Shown: positions 36,580-47,321, numbered from the stretch's first letter. The stretch is DNA of 64,000 nt from Thalassotalea sp. 273M-4 (GCF_041410465.1 NZ_CP166961.1:1922001-1986000); one strand, 5' to 3'. Program-made: numbers and translations. The notes: a model not told the origin generated them from the sequence alone.

Positions 36580-37344
36580 ATGCGCAGTAAAATTCAACAA
36601 TGTATTTTGTTTCTCAGTTTATCAGCAGCCTCTATTTATAGCGTCAATGCCAATCCACTGATATCGAAACTTGATGATTTTACTGCACATTACAATATTG
36701 TTCACGATGGTGACATTGTTGGTAAAGGTAAACGACAATTAACCCACTTAGACGATGGTAGCATCGATTTTAGTTACCAAACCGAAATTGAGTGGTTTAT
36801 TTTCGAAGATCAGCGCGAAGAATTCACTAACGTTCGTATTATTAATGACACCGTCATCCCCAACAGTTATAAATCTACTCGCAAAGGTACTGGTAAAGAT
36901 AAGTTTTATCATTGGCAGTACAACGCAGAACAGCAAAGCATTACCAACCTTAAGAAAAAGTCGTCAAAGCCAACATTAATTAAATGGCCTGAAGGCTTAC
37001 AAAGCAAATTAAGTTATCATCTTCAAACTCGGCTGAACTTAATCAATGGTGTTAATGATTTTGATTTCGAGGTAATTAATACTTCAGGAAAAATCAAAAC
37101 CTACCACTATGAATACGTTGGCAAAGAAGAAATTATGCTCCCGTTTGGCGTGATTAACACCGTTAAGCTGCAACGTAAAAAAATTAACTCAGAGCAAGTT
37201 ACCTATGTATGGCTGGCTCCCGAACTTGATTTTGCTATGGTCAAATTGCATCAAATTGATGGTAGCCTGAAACAGTTCCATGCCGAGTTGTATGATTTTA
37301 ACGGTAGTCAATCATTGGCTGAATATAAAAATCAGAGTAAATAA
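36580..37344 (+). CDS. DUF3108 exported protein
   Basis: The 254-residue product has a signal peptide (about 1-25, ending SVNA) and an all-beta DUF3108 domain of calycin-like repeats (YNIVHDGDIVGKGKRQL, TYVWLAPELDFAMVKL). The family is periplasmic and uncharacterised, and is often placed after purN. It may share the purMN transcript. Confidence 0.86.
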   Translation: MRSKIQQCILFLSLSAASIYSVNANPLISKLDDFTAHYNIVHDGDIVGKGKRQLTHLDDGSIDFSYQTEIEWFIFEDQREEFTNVRIINDTVIPNSYKSTRKGTGKDKFYHWQYNAEQQSITNLKKKSSKPTLIKWPEGLQSKLSYHLQTRLNLINGVNDFDFEVINTSGKIKTYHYEYVGKEEIMLPFGVINTVKLQRKKINSEQVTYVWLAPELDFAMVKLHQIDGSLKQFHAELYDFNGSQSLAEYKNQSK

Positions 37345-37358
37345 TCGGTTGCTCCCGC

Positions 37359-38153
37359 CTACGCTTTTTTGACGGGCATATTAGTAGCAACCACCTCGCC
37401 TTTTTCAAAAACAATCCATTGACCTGTTTGCATTTTTTGCCAGCGCTCATCTTTAGTCAAGGGCAAAGTCGCCACCACGGTGACCACATCTTTGTCTGTA
37501 GTTTCTTTTGTAAAGTCGATAGACACGTCGGCATCTATAAGTTGCGCCGGACCAAACGGGGCTCGACGAGTGATCCAATGTAAGTTGGTACTGCAATAGG
37601 TAAAAATAAATTCACCATCAGTAAACAACAGATTAAACACTCCCATGGTTTTGATAAAATCAGATTTTTTGGCTAAAAATGCAAACAAGGTATCATTGTC
37701 AGGGCGCTGATCACCAAACGCTTGCCTAAGATTTTCCAGTAACCAACAAAATATCTGTTCACTGTCCGTAGTCCCTATTGGTAGCACATGTTTAGTCGCC
37801 AGTTTTTGTTGATAGTCTGAAAGTTGTCCATTATGAGCGTAAGTGATGTTGCGTCCCCATAACTCACGATTAAACGGGTGGGTGTTTTCAAGCGATACAC
37901 CGCCGACATTGGCTTGGCGAATATGACCTATCACCGCTTCGCTTTTAATCGGGTAATGTGACACTAATTGAGCAATTTTAGAATCAAAGCTTGGGGTAGG
38001 ATCTTTAAACGTACGACAGCCTTTGCCTTCATAAAAGGTTATTCCCCAGCCATCTTTGTGCGGACCGGTGTTGCCGCCGCGTTGCATAATACCGGCAAAA
38101 CTAAAGCATATATCGGTAGGGACATTGGCACTCATAGCCAATAACTCACACAT
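37359..38153 (-). CDS. yafJ: Class II glutamine amidotransferase YafJ
   Basis: The 264-residue protein is an Ntn-type glutamine amidotransferase domain standing alone. Start ATG 38153 puts the catalytic cysteine at position 2 after Met removal (MCELLAM). A TTG one codon upstream is not used. AHNGQLSD and GTTDSEQIF are glutamine-binding and oxyanion regions. The acceptor substrate of YafJ proteins is unknown. AGGA lies 9 bases upstream. It is divergent from fadE, as in E. coli, where yafJ and fadE are neighbours. Confidence 0.93.
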   Translation of the reverse strand: MCELLAMSANVPTDICFSFAGIMQRGGNTGPHKDGWGITFYEGKGCRTFKDPTPSFDSKIAQLVSHYPIKSEAVIGHIRQANVGGVSLENTHPFNRELWGRNITYAHNGQLSDYQQKLATKHVLPIGTTDSEQIFCWLLENLRQAFGDQRPDNDTLFAFLAKKSDFIKTMGVFNLLFTDGEFIFTYCSTNLHWITRRAPFGPAQLIDADVSIDFTKETTDKDVVTVVATLPLTKDERWQKMQTGQWIVFEKGEVVATNMPVKKA

Positions 38154-38334
38154 CAAGCAATTCCTCTAACTATTCTACTTAGATCCATGATAACCAATTT
38201 AACGTAATCATTAATAATAAATATTTAATCTAACTTAGTGGCGTTGATTGTTATCAACGTGATATTGGTTTTTATTCAGTCAACATATAGTGACAATTCG
38301 CTGAAATTAACAAAATAATAAAAAAAAAATTACA

Positions 38335-38387
38335 TTGAAAATGTATAAATTTGTAACTAATATAAGTGGTACGTGGTCTGACCTGTC
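38335..38387 (+). promoter_or_regulatory. fadE promoter with FadR-type operator
   Basis: TTGAAA (38335-38340) and TAATAT (38358-38363) are spaced by 17 bp. ACGTGGTCTGACCTGTC (38371-38387), with the core TGGTCTGACC, lies over the expected transcription start. The core matches the TGGTNNGACC FadR consensus, so repression by FadR released by long-chain acyl-CoA is likely. Confidence 0.78.
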
Positions 38388-38425
38388 AGCACGATTATAA
38401 AAAAGTTATTACAAAAGGAGTTTTC

Positions 38426-40894
38426 GTGGAGTTTTTTATTTGGCTAATGGCTGCAGTCGTACTTACTGCATGCTTGTCTTATGTCAGAGCATCATTAGGC
38501 GTATTTACTGCGGCCTATGCGGGCTTGATGTTATTAGGTACTATTTTCAATTTCGTTGGCACCGTTGGATGGGTCATCTTCGCCCTCGTTGCGATTCCAT
38601 TTAACGTCAGAAGTATTCGTAAACAACTGTTTTCTGAAAGTCTGTTGCGCGCATTTCAAAAAGTAATGCCAGAGATGTCGACAACCGAGCGTGAAGCCCT
38701 AAACGCGGGTACAACATGGTACGACGCAGAACTATTTAAAGGCGATCCAGATTGGAATAAGCTCCATAATTTCCCCCGCCCTCGCCTTTCAGCCGAAGAA
38801 CAAGCCTTCTTAGATGGGCCTTGTGAGGAAGTCTGTCGCATGTGTGACGATTGGGAAACAACGCATGAAATCGCCGATATGACCCCAGAGGTATGGCAAT
38901 ACCTTAAAGACAATAAATTCTTTGCCATGATAATTAAAAAACAATACGGTGGTTTAGAATTTAGTGCATATGCCCAATCTCGCGTTTTACAAAAGTTAAC
39001 AAGCGTATCCAGTGTGTTATCGAGCACCGTCGGGGTGCCAAATTCTTTAGGTCCTGGTGAGCTACTTCAGCATTATGGTACAAAAGAGCAACAAGACTAT
39101 TACTTACCTCGACTTGCTAGCGGTGAAGAAATCCCATGTTTTGCCCTTACCAGTCCCGAAGCCGGCTCAGATGCGGGTGCAATCCCTGATTTTGGTGTGG
39201 TATGTAAAGGAGAATTTAACGGCGAAGAAGTATTGGGTATGCGCCTTACATGGAATAAGCGCTACATTACTCTTGCCCCCGTTGCAACCATACTAGGTTT
39301 AGCGTTTAAACTACAAGACCCAGACCACTTACTTGGTGAACAAGAAGACTTAGGTATTACGTGTGCTTTGATCCCTACCGATATTGAGGGCGTAGAAACA
39401 GGTCGCAGACACTTCCCGTTAAATGTACCATTTCAAAACGGTCCAACCCAAGGTAAAGACATCTTTGTACCTCTAGATTACATCATCGGTGGTGCCAAAA
39501 TGGCTGGCCAAGGTTGGCGCATGTTGGTTGAATGTTTATCCGTTGGTCGTTCAATCACCTTACCGTCTACATCTGCCGGTGGATTAAAATCGACGTCGCT
39601 TGCAACAGGCGCCTACAGTCGAATTCGTCGTCAATTCAAACTTCCGATCGGCAAAATGGAAGGGGTTGAAGAAGCTATGGCACGTCTTGGTAGTGATGCC
39701 TACCTTTGTGACGCTGTAACAACCATGTCAACAGGTGCCATTGACCTTGGTGAAAAACCTTCCGTTATTGGCGCAATTTGTAAATATCATCTCACCGAAA
39801 AAATGCGCAGTGGTATTACCGATGCAATGGACGTTCACGGTGGTAAAGGCGTATGTTTAGGGCCTAATAACTACTTAGGACGCGCTTATCAGGGTTCGCC
39901 GATCGCGGTCACGGTGGAAGGTGCTAACATTCTAACTCGTAATATGATCATTTATGGTCAAGGGGCAATTCGCTGTCATCCTTACGTATTGGCTGAAATG
40001 GAAGCTGCTGCCAACGATAACTTCGAGCAGGCTGTCGATGATTTTGACCAAGCGCTATTTGGCCATATCGGCTTTACAATCTCGAATATGGTGCGTTCAA
40101 TTTGCTTCTCTTTAGGTGGATCTCGCTTAGTGTCTGCGCCAGTGAAAGATTCTACCAAGCGATACTACCAACTAATGACTCGTTACAGCTCTAATCTTGC
40201 TTTAATGTCCGATTTAGCGATGGCCAGCCTTGGTGGTAACCTAAAACGTCGTGAGCGTATATCAGCACGATTAGGTGACGTATTAAGTTACTTATACCTA
40301 GCAAGCGCAACATTAAAACGTTATAACGACGAAGGTCGTCAACAAGAAGACAAACCATTATTAGATAGAGCTGTTCAAGATTGTTTATACAAAGCAGAAC
40401 AAGCTATTATCGGTTTAATCGACAACTTCCCTAATCGCTTAGTTGCTGGATTATTCAAAGTGTTGGTGATGCCGTTTGGGCCTGCAATGAAAAAACCAAG
40501 CGACCAGCTTGATCACAAAGTGGCTCGTATACTACAAACACCTTGTAGTGCGCGAACGCGTTTAGGTCAAGGTCAATACTTAACTCGTGACAAAGAGAAC
40601 TTATTAGGTCAATTAGAGGATACTTTAGATAATATCCTTGCCTGCGAAAAGATTATCGATAAGATCAATACGGCAACGGGCAAACGCCACCCTATTATCA
40701 ACTTGGACTTGATTGCTGAAAAAGCCTTAGCCAATAAGCTTATCAGCGAGGAAGAAGGTGAGTTACTTAAACGCACCGAGGTTCAACGTAAAGCCGTTAT
40801 TAACGTTGATGACTTCGACCCATTCGATTTAGTTGCGAACAAAGAAAAACATTTAAAAAATCACCAACTAAATTCTAAAGACCAAGCCGCATAA
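38426..40894 (+). CDS. fadE: Acyl-CoA dehydrogenase FadE
   Basis: FadE performs the first, FAD-dependent dehydrogenation of fatty-acid beta-oxidation. I choose GTG 38426, which has AAAGGAG five bases upstream (38414-38420), giving 822 residues (E. coli 814). An ATG at 38366 lies upstream of the FadR site and is rejected. Two N-terminal membrane segments (about 3-22, 30-55) anchor it. The acyl-CoA dehydrogenase body includes [18 protein letters not shown] and [23 protein letters not shown]. Monocistronic, with a terminator. Confidence 0.97.
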   Translation: MEFFIWLMAAVVLTACLSYVRASLGVFTAAYAGLMLLGTIFNFVGTVGWVIFALVAIPFNVRSIRKQLFSESLLRAFQKVMPEMSTTEREALNAGTTWYDAELFKGDPDWNKLHNFPRPRLSAEEQAFLDGPCEEVCRMCDDWETTHEIADMTPEVWQYLKDNKFFAMIIKKQYGGLEFSAYAQSRVLQKLTSVSSVLSSTVGVPNSLGPGELLQHYGTKEQQDYYLPRLASGEEIPCFALTSPEAGSDAGAIPDFGVVCKGEFNGEEVLGMRLTWNKRYITLAPVATILGLAFKLQDPDHLLGEQEDLGITCALIPTDIEGVETGRRHFPLNVPFQNGPTQGKDIFVPLDYIIGGAKMAGQGWRMLVECLSVGRSITLPSTSAGGLKSTSLATGAYSRIRRQFKLPIGKMEGVEEAMARLGSDAYLCDAVTTMSTGAIDLGEKPSVIGAICKYHLTEKMRSGITDAMDVHGGKGVCLGPNNYLGRAYQGSPIAVTVEGANILTRNMIIYGQGAIRCHPYVLAEMEAAANDNFEQAVDDFDQALFGHIGFTISNMVRSICFSLGGSRLVSAPVKDSTKRYYQLMTRYSSNLALMSDLAMASLGGNLKRRERISARLGDVLSYLYLASATLKRYNDEGRQQEDKPLLDRAVQDCLYKAEQAIIGLIDNFPNRLVAGLFKVLVMPFGPAMKKPSDQLDHKVARILQTPCSARTRLGQGQYLTRDKENLLGQLEDTLDNILACEKIIDKINTATGKRHPIINLDLIAEKALANKLISEEEGELLKRTEVQRKAVINVDDFDPFDLVANKEKHLKNHQLNSKDQAA

Positions 40895-40931
40895 GCTAAA
40901 GCCTACGCTTATGCATAGTTAAGGTGACAAA

Positions 40932-40966
40932 AACCTAGCGTCAGTAACTTACGTTAGGTTTTTTTA
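40932..40966 (+). terminator. Terminator after fadE
   Basis: AACCTAGCGT (40932-40941) pairs with ACGTTAGGTT (40951-40960), one G-U pair, followed by five more T's. Confidence 0.85.
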
Positions 40967-41001
40967 TGCCCGAACAGTGCAAAGTCAATAACAAATAAAC
41001 A

Positions 41002-41445
41002 TCAGGGAAAGGTTTGAGCCTCCGCAAAAACTTTAAATTGTTGCATATATTTAATCGATTGTTGTTTAAAGACGGTTGGCATTAGCATCGCAATAAGCTT
41101 TACAAAACCACTGCATTTAAACTGATTTTTACAAATCCAACGCGTGGTTATGGGATCTACTTCGATAAACGAGTTCTCAACCAAATTCCAAACATTAGAG
41201 GTTTCGTATACCCCAGAATGCTTGGTGGGTAACTGATTCACTGTAATAACTTCTATCATTTCCACTTCTTTGTTGCCCATTTTGTAAATGAGCTTAGTTT
41301 CAGCCCCCAACTCACCAGGGTTTCCACTGATTGCTTCAAAACGAATTAAATTGGGTTGCCAATGGTGTATATTATTTCTGTCATCAAATAGCTCAACCAC
41401 CTTATGAATGGGGGCATTAATCTCTATTTCTAAGGTGTAGTTCAT
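41002..41445 (-). CDS. SRPBCC-family (START-like) protein
   Basis: The 147-residue protein has the helix-grip pattern of the polyketide cyclase/START superfamily: LEIEINAPIHKVVELFDDRNNIHHWQPN, a central beta sheet, and the long C-terminal helix FKQQSIKYMQQFKVFAEAQ. Such proteins bind hydrophobic ligands. No partner is adjacent on the same strand, and it is divergent from the Rieske oxygenase gene. Function unknown. Confidence 0.8.
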   Translation of the reverse strand: MNYTLEIEINAPIHKVVELFDDRNNIHHWQPNLIRFEAISGNPGELGAETKLIYKMGNKEVEMIEVITVNQLPTKHSGVYETSNVWNLVENSFIEVDPITTRWICKNQFKCSGFVKLIAMLMPTVFKQQSIKYMQQFKVFAEAQTFP

Positions 41446-41672
41446 CTGCCCTCTCCTGCTGATTTTTTTCAGTGTCTATCGTTTTACTATGTGAACTTGG
41501 CTTAACCATAACAAAAAAGGTAATGTCATAGATTTAATCTTCGCTATCAAATAAACAACCGTATGCACAAACTTCAGTATAACGAATATCATTCATAATG
41601 CTTGAGCTGGGTTTGACCAGGCTTTTTGGCTGTTCTATCTTTATGATATAAAAGCTAAAATTTGGAAATACT

Positions 41673-42761
41673 GTGGACATTAAAGAACAATTAAATCAGT
41701 ATCAAGCAGACCTACCTATCACGCTAGCATCAACCCCACCAAGCAGTTGGTATACGGACAGCAGGTTTTATCAACTTGAACAAAATAGCGTATTTAAATA
41801 TAACTGGCTTATTGCTGGTCGTGTTGACCAACTCAAGAACATCGGTGATTACTTAGCAACGACAATTGCCAATCAACCTGTGCTATTAGTTAATGACGGC
41901 GAAATAAGAGCTTTTTACAATGTATGCCAACACCATGCTGCGCAAATAAAAGAAAACGGCGTGGGTTGTAGTAAAACCCTCACGTGTCCTTATCATGGTT
42001 GGACATATCAATTAAATGGACAATTAAAATCAGCGCCTTTATTTGGCTCTGCTGAAAATTTCTCAATTGAAAACATTCACTTAAAGCCAATTAAAGTCGC
42101 TATATACAAACATTGGGTGTTTATTTGTTTCTCTCCAATCGCTGCGGATTTTTTGCCCTTTATCGGCGCTCTAGCAGATCAAATTGAACAACTGCACATT
42201 GATCAGGTAGAGTTTTACCATCGAAGCAGTTACCAGCTTGATTGTAATTGGAAGGTCTATATTGATAATTATCTTGATGGGGGGTATCACGTGCCCTTTT
42301 TGCATAAAGGACTTAATAGCGCGTTAGATGGCAAACACTATCAAGTTGAAACTCAAGACCGTTATTGTCTTCAATCTTGTCCAACCAAAGCACGAGACAA
42401 CGAATTCTCTAAAGTAAGAACCGGGATGGCGCGTTATTATTGGCAATATCCCAACTTAATGTTGAATGCTTATCAAGGAATTTTAGGTTTAATGATCGTG
42501 CAACCTCTCGGGCCTTCAAAGTGTGAAGTGATCTTTGAATACTACTTTGACCAAAGCATCGACCAAGAGTACAAACAACACAGTGTGCGTATTGCCGATA
42601 CGATTCAAGATGAAGATCGCAATGTGTGTGAAAGTGTGCAACGGGGTTTAATGTCTGATGGCTACGATGTTGGTCGATTATCCCCGGCAAAAGAATTAGG
42701 TGAACAACTCTTTCATCAACTGTTACACGCCGATTTTAAAGCATACGTAGACAAGCGCTGA
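41673..42761 (+). CDS. Rieske non-haem iron oxygenase, choline-monooxygenase-like
   Basis: The 362-residue protein has a Rieske [2Fe-2S] site C85-x-H87...C105-x2-H108 and a mononuclear iron site with H206 and H211 in DNYLDGGYHVPFLH. The last motif resembles plant choline monooxygenase (DNYLDSSYHVPYAH) and bacterial quaternary-ammonium oxygenases. It probably oxidises or demethylates a quaternary amine; the substrate is inferred only. No reductase partner is adjacent. Start is GTG 41673 with GGA upstream. The next gene, on the other strand, is an amino-acid or amine permease. Confidence 0.82.
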   Translation: MDIKEQLNQYQADLPITLASTPPSSWYTDSRFYQLEQNSVFKYNWLIAGRVDQLKNIGDYLATTIANQPVLLVNDGEIRAFYNVCQHHAAQIKENGVGCSKTLTCPYHGWTYQLNGQLKSAPLFGSAENFSIENIHLKPIKVAIYKHWVFICFSPIAADFLPFIGALADQIEQLHIDQVEFYHRSSYQLDCNWKVYIDNYLDGGYHVPFLHKGLNSALDGKHYQVETQDRYCLQSCPTKARDNEFSKVRTGMARYYWQYPNLMLNAYQGILGLMIVQPLGPSKCEVIFEYYFDQSIDQEYKQHSVRIADTIQDEDRNVCESVQRGLMSDGYDVGRLSPAKELGEQLFHQLLHADFKAYVDKR

Positions 42762-42831
42762 TCGATAACAACACTACTCAATATTTATGAGCAGCGATGC
42801 GGTGATTTTGTCTCCATAGCGCTATCTGTGG

Positions 42832-44190
42832 TTATGCTTGATCTTGCTCGGTTTGGCCAAGGCTCTTGACGAGTGGATCCCCCTCTTGCCGTTTTAAGAG
42901 TTGGCCCTGAAGATAAAAGTATAGTGGTATACCACACAATAATAACACCAACCCCCAAGCAATGGCCTCAAAGCCGGTATTGATGATTATCCATAACGAA
43001 AAACCACAAGCAATGCAGGATAAAGCGATATGCCCTTTGATATGGCTTAGGTTGTTTCGCTTGTGTTTAATCAGCCAGAGATTAACGATAGTACAAACTA
43101 AATAAGGCAATAATGACGTTAAGGTGGAGAGTAAAATAACAAAAGTAAACTGCTCAACTAAGCTACGATGAAAATTCATTAACACAATCAACGACACTAG
43201 CACAGTCGAATAAACAATAGCCTTTGCAGGTACCCCGCGCTTAGACGTTTTAGCAAAAGATTGTAAGAATAATCCTTGCTTTGCAGGTGCCAATGAGACT
43301 TGACCTAAACATAAGGTCCAACCATTTAAGGCACCAAAGCACGATATTACAGCAATTGCAGCAATAAAATAGTATGCCCATGAGCCAAATAAAATGGCTG
43401 CGGCTTGTGCAAATGGTGCATTAGATTGCGCCAGTTCTGCGGGTTCAATAAGCCCCATTACAGCTATGGTGACCGGAATATATATCATCGCAGCGATCAG
43501 GGTTCCGAGGATAGCTGCTCGAGGGACATTCTTTTTCGGATCGCGAATCTCATTCGCCGGAATGTTGGCGGATTCAAGCCCTAAAAATGCCCACATAGTT
43601 ATTGCTGCGGTGGCAGAAATGGCAGAAAGATTCGATTCTTGGCTCAAATTGAAAGGGCTAAAGTGATCTGGGTTTATGTAAAATAAGCCAACAATAGCAA
43701 TAACTAACAAGGGTAGCACCTTGACCAGTGTGGTTACTAACTGTAACTGCCCAGCTTCTTTAACCCCACGAAGATTCACCCATACCAAAAACCAAATAAT
43801 TGCCAGCGTAGTGATGGCGGCATAAAGATTATTCTCGGCTAAAATCGGCACAAACACAGTTAAGTAGCTAACTAGAGCTATGGCGATAGCCGCATTAGCG
43901 GATACAATACAAAACCAATACCCCCAAGCGACCATAAAGCCCCAAAAATCACCAAATGCTTGTTGAGTATAAATAAATGGGCCACCAGAGCCGTTAATAT
44001 GACGGGCTAAATTGGCAAAAACATAGGCCAATGTCATCGCGCCCAAGGTGGTGAAAATCCAGCCCAACAAGCTGATGCCACCAAACACGCCCAAAGCCGC
44101 AGGTAGTAAAAAGATCCCACTGCCGACCATATTCCCGGTCACTAAAGAGGTGGCAGTCCATAAACCTAAAGGCGCTTTTTTTGTTGTCAC
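42832..44190 (-). CDS. APC-family amino acid/polyamine permease
   Basis: The 452-residue inner-membrane protein has about twelve hydrophobic segments. Its first helix carries the broken-helix motif GNMVGSGIFLLP and a later one has WAFLGLESANIPANEIRDPKKNVPRA. This places it with the AdiC/PotE/CadB basic-amino-acid antiporter subfamily. The substrate is unknown. It is convergent with the Rieske gene 70 bp away, with no decarboxylase nearby. Confidence 0.88.
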   Translation of the reverse strand: MTTKKAPLGLWTATSLVTGNMVGSGIFLLPAALGVFGGISLLGWIFTTLGAMTLAYVFANLARHINGSGGPFIYTQQAFGDFWGFMVAWGYWFCIVSANAAIAIALVSYLTVFVPILAENNLYAAITTLAIIWFLVWVNLRGVKEAGQLQLVTTLVKVLPLLVIAIVGLFYINPDHFSPFNLSQESNLSAISATAAITMWAFLGLESANIPANEIRDPKKNVPRAAILGTLIAAMIYIPVTIAVMGLIEPAELAQSNAPFAQAAAILFGSWAYYFIAAIAVISCFGALNGWTLCLGQVSLAPAKQGLFLQSFAKTSKRGVPAKAIVYSTVLVSLIVLMNFHRSLVEQFTFVILLSTLTSLLPYLVCTIVNLWLIKHKRNNLSHIKGHIALSCIACGFSLWIIINTGFEAIAWGLVLLLCGIPLYFYLQGQLLKRQEGDPLVKSLGQTEQDQA

Positions 44191-44606
44191 GATACATCCT
44201 ATTAAATGTTGGCATCCTCAGTCTTGGAACCGTTGTTTCATTTTACAACCCTCAAAAGATCACCAGTGCATAAATTATCAACAACCACCTTAGCGTTTGA
44301 AATCGCAAACTGCAACTTAACAGCCTTTATTTCGCTTTTAAGTTGCTGGCATGAAAATACCATGGTTCGAAAAAGAAACCGCTAGCGTGGGCAAAATGGC
44401 TGATGTTATGGGTTAATAACAGTGATGAAAGATAGATAATAGCAACAAAAAAAAGAAAGTTGACGACGACAAAGTGCCGTTCTTTTTATGGATAAGGTGC
44501 AGGCTAATAAAACACGTAATCTGTTACTTATATATTTTCTACATCACCTAACCTTTATCGTATTAACGCCAACGTAACGCCCAAACTTTCATAATATGGG
44601 CTTTTC
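44191..44606. other. Intergenic region, 416 bp
   Basis: It carries the upstream region of the APC permease. A minus-strand frame at 44327-44482 reads like a membrane segment but has no start codon. A weak hairpin GCCCA-N13-TGGGC lies near 44578-44600 with TTTTCTT after it on the plus strand. I see no supported gene. Confidence 0.5.
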
Positions 44607-45206
44607 TTAATCAAACTTTAATGGGCAGTGTGGGCGCTCTGTTAAACGCAAGTTGTATTCTTCTATTTTGGGCAAGTGCTGAGTTAACCCCTGTTTATGT
44701 GCCCAAATAGTGGTGAAGCCAACAATGATATCTGTGACCGAAAAATCTTCTCCTAACATGTACGAATGATGCGATAAATTACCATCAATAATGGGTAAAG
44801 AACTGGCCAGCTCTCGATTGTTTTGCTCAATTATCTCAGGTACTTTAAGGGCATCAGGATATATAAACGTATTTCGAGCAGTACTCCATAAATGCGCTTC
44901 AACTTCGGTGAGAGCGAACGATACCCACTGTTCATGCATTGCCCTCGCCCATGTGCCCGCTTTAGGAATAAGCCCCTTTTCTGGGTATTTGTCGGCCAAA
45001 TACGTACATATTGCTGAAGACTCAAACATAGCGTGACCGTCAACCACAATAGCCGGTAACTTGCCGGTATGATTTATCGCTTTAAGTTCATCTGAACCAA
45101 TAAGATGTCTATCGTTAACCGAGGTAAACTCTATTGCCATTTCTTTGAGTAACCAGCGAACTTTTGCTGAACGAGTGGGGGTATATTCATATAACGTGAT
45201 GGTCAT
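44607..45206 (-). CDS. Glutathione S-transferase family protein
   Basis: The 199-residue cytoplasmic protein has an N-terminal thioredoxin-like domain with TGKLPAIVVDGHAMFESSAI, which contains the cis-proline and the glutathione-binding ES pair, and an all-helical C-terminal domain. Candidate catalytic residues are in EYTPTRSAKVRW (S13). It cannot be assigned to a class with known substrate. Single gene, upstream of (and on the same strand as) nothing obviously related. Confidence 0.87.
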   Translation of the reverse strand: MTITLYEYTPTRSAKVRWLLKEMAIEFTSVNDRHLIGSDELKAINHTGKLPAIVVDGHAMFESSAICTYLADKYPEKGLIPKAGTWARAMHEQWVSFALTEVEAHLWSTARNTFIYPDALKVPEIIEQNNRELASSLPIIDGNLSHHSYMLGEDFSVTDIIVGFTTIWAHKQGLTQHLPKIEEYNLRLTERPHCPLKFD

Positions 45207-45246
45207 TTTTTTCTCCCTTGCATTATGCCTTTTAAAATTATGGCAT

Positions 45247-45276
45247 AAAAAAAGAGAAGCAAGCTTCTCTTTTTAA
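45247..45276. terminator. Terminator between purC and the GST gene
   Basis: AAAAAGAGAAG (45249-45259) pairs with CTTCTCTTTTT (45264-45274) around CAAG. The palindrome could serve transcripts from either side. It lies immediately downstream of purC on the minus strand. Confidence 0.85.
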
Positions 45277-45303
45277 ATGGGATTTTAAATAAAATAAGGT
45301 CGA

Positions 45304-46410
45304 TTATTCGACAATCAAATCATATTCTTTGCGCAGTACTTCAATGATCTCAGCTTTTGGATTATCTGAAATCACAATCTTCTTACCTGTGATTTTTTCA
45401 GCAATCGCTGTGTAGGTGTCAGATACCGCTAAAAATACCGATTCTGGTAACGCATTATCGCGCGCTAACGCAGTGCGTTCTGGCATACGATTTTTGTTTA
45501 ACAAAATGTCTGGATCAGGGAAGTGATTTAACAGTAACTGTCTAAAGCCTTCTTTTGAGTTCTCAACAATATTGCCAGCGCGGTATTGTTCACCATCCCA
45601 AATACGAGAAGAATCAGGGGTGCCGACTTCGTCCATATATATCAGTTTATCATGACCTTTGGCGTCTTTGACATAGCCAAATTCAAACTTAGTATCGACA
45701 AAAATTTGGTCAATTTTAGCTAATTCAGCACTAATTAAGTCAAAGCCTTCGGTCAACAAACGCTCATATAAAGCAATATCTTCTTGGGCTTTGAAATTAA
45801 AAGCGGCAAAGTTTTCTTCAATGTTTTTACGGGTAATATTAACATCATCTTGGGCTGGTACACCTGGGATGCCCGTCAAAATCCCTTTAGTTGAAGGCGT
45901 TTGCAATAAGGTATCTAATTTACCATCTTTTGTCAGACCTTCGGGTAATTCAATACCACAGAACTCACGTTCGCCATTTTCGTATGCACGCCACATTGAA
46001 CCTGTAATATATTGACGACAAATGGCTTCAATCATTACCGGCTTAGCTTTTTGTACAATCCAAACAAAAGGATGCGGAATATCAAGAATATGGCTATCAG
46101 CTAAGCCATTTTGCTTAAACAACTTAAACCAATGATTTGAAATCGCGTTAAGAGCAGCGCCTTTACCTGGCACGCCTTGTAAGCCACCCTCACCATGCCA
46201 AATACAATCAAACGCTGACATACGGTCACTGATCACCATAATAGCTAAGGCCGCATCGTCAGCGACATCATAGCCTTTTTCTTTGATTAAGCGCTTACTA
46301 TCAGCGTCAGTTAACCAGTAAACAGAACGAACTTTACCGCTATGAACAGGCAAGTCAGTACGAATAGGTAAATCATTATTTACAGCTAAAACTTTATTAG
46401 CAACAGTCAT
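45304..46410 (-). CDS. purC: Phosphoribosylaminoimidazole-succinocarboxamide synthase (long form)
   Basis: PurC joins CAIR and aspartate in purine synthesis. At 368 residues it is the long form typical of Vibrio, Shewanella and relatives rather than the 237-residue E. coli type. SAICAR synthetase motifs include [32 protein letters not shown] and DTKFEFG, with the metal-site segment [10 protein letters not shown]. It is separated from bamC by about 20 kb, unlike the E. coli bamC-purC layout. Confidence 0.96.
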   Translation of the reverse strand: MTVANKVLAVNNDLPIRTDLPVHSGKVRSVYWLTDADSKRLIKEKGYDVADDAALAIMVISDRMSAFDCIWHGEGGLQGVPGKGAALNAISNHWFKLFKQNGLADSHILDIPHPFVWIVQKAKPVMIEAICRQYITGSMWRAYENGEREFCGIELPEGLTKDGKLDTLLQTPSTKGILTGIPGVPAQDDVNITRKNIEENFAAFNFKAQEDIALYERLLTEGFDLISAELAKIDQIFVDTKFEFGYVKDAKGHDKLIYMDEVGTPDSSRIWDGEQYRAGNIVENSKEGFRQLLLNHFPDPDILLNKNRMPERTALARDNALPESVFLAVSDTYTAIAEKITGKKIVISDNPKAEIIEVLRKEYDLIVE

Positions 46411-46605
46411 TTCTTTCCCAAAATATTTTATCAGTTATAACCATTTCAAATTTATTATTGTGTTGAATTGGTAAGTTTCAAAAACCACAAAGATACACAC
46501 GTATAATACATTAGGTGTTCTAGGGAGATCAGCTAAAGATTCTTATTTAAAGCAAGAACACTTAGGTGATCTGATGATAATAAATAACAGAACATAATGG
46601 TAAAG

Positions 46606-46632
46606 AAAAAAGGACGCCGTGGCGTCCTTTTT
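46606..46632 (-). terminator. Terminator after rplT
   Basis: AAAAAGGACGCC pairs with GGCGTCCTTTTT around GT (46606-46632). On the minus strand it ends in T's and lies 16 bp after the rplT stop. Confidence 0.9.
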
Positions 46633-46647
46633 AAAAGTCTTAACTGA

Positions 46648-47001
46648 TTATAGAGCCGCTTGCGCTTTTTCTACTAATACAGTGAAAGCTGCTTTATCGT
46701 ATACTGCGATGTCAGCTAGGATCTTACGATCGATTTCAATAGAAGCCTTTTTAAGACCATTAATGAAACGGCTGTAAGATAAACCATTTTGACGAGCTGC
46801 AGCGTTGATACGAGCAATCCAAAGTTGACGGAATTGACGTTTACGTTGACGACGGTCACGGTAAGCGTATTGACCCGCTTTGGTTACAGCTTGGAAAGCA
46901 ACGCGATAAACGCGACTACGAGCACCGTAGTAACCTTTAGCTTGCTTAAGAACTTTCTTGTGAGAACGGCGTGCTACTACACCGCGTTTTACTCTAGCCA
47001 T
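46648..47001 (-). CDS. rplT: 50S ribosomal protein L20
   Basis: L20 binds 23S rRNA early in assembly and represses rpmI-rplT translation in E. coli. The 117-residue basic protein begins with the normal [16 protein letters not shown]. It is last in the thrS-infC-rpmI-rplT cluster, 18 bp after rpmI, followed by a strong terminator. Confidence 0.98.
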   Translation of the reverse strand: MARVKRGVVARRSHKKVLKQAKGYYGARSRVYRVAFQAVTKAGQYAYRDRRQRKRQFRQLWIARINAAARQNGLSYSRFINGLKKASIEIDRKILADIAVYDKAAFTVLVEKAQAAL

Positions 47002-47019
47002 TGTCTAAATCTCCTGTAA

Positions 47020-47217
47020 TTAAGCGTAAGGTAACATGGATACTACTGACTTGATGTCAGATTTAGCAACCATACTTTTTGCACGTAAGTGACGCTTAAC
47101 TTTGGTACGACGCTTCGTTAAGATGTGACGTAGACCGGCTTGTTTGCATTTAAAACCGCCAGAAGCAGTTTTCTTAAAGCGCTTTGCAGCACCTTTATTG
47201 CTTTTCATTTTAGGCAT
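47020..47217 (-). CDS. rpmI: 50S ribosomal protein L35
   Basis: The 65-residue basic protein has the L35 signature [15 protein letters not shown] and [16 protein letters not shown] place the start at ATG 47217 with GGAG seven bases upstream. The nine extra in-frame codons upstream are untranslated leader. It is coupled to rplT. In E. coli this leader is the target of L20 repression. Confidence 0.98.
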   Translation of the reverse strand: MPKMKSNKGAAKRFKKTASGGFKCKQAGLRHILTKRRTKVKRHLRAKSMVAKSDIKSVVSMLPYA

Positions 47218-47321
47218 GGGATAACTCCGCATTGTTAATGCCAAAAGATAAGTAACATGGGGCGGATTAAAAAATCACTTGTTGAGCCTCTGTTACCGGT
47301 TAAATAAAGATAACAATGGTG

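Noticed and set aside
44327..44482. Minus-strand open frame of about 52 codons with membrane-like sequence ending in NLKAK
   Set aside because: It has no ATG, GTG or TTG start, and a stop lies directly upstream in frame. It may be a remnant but nothing identifies a parent gene.
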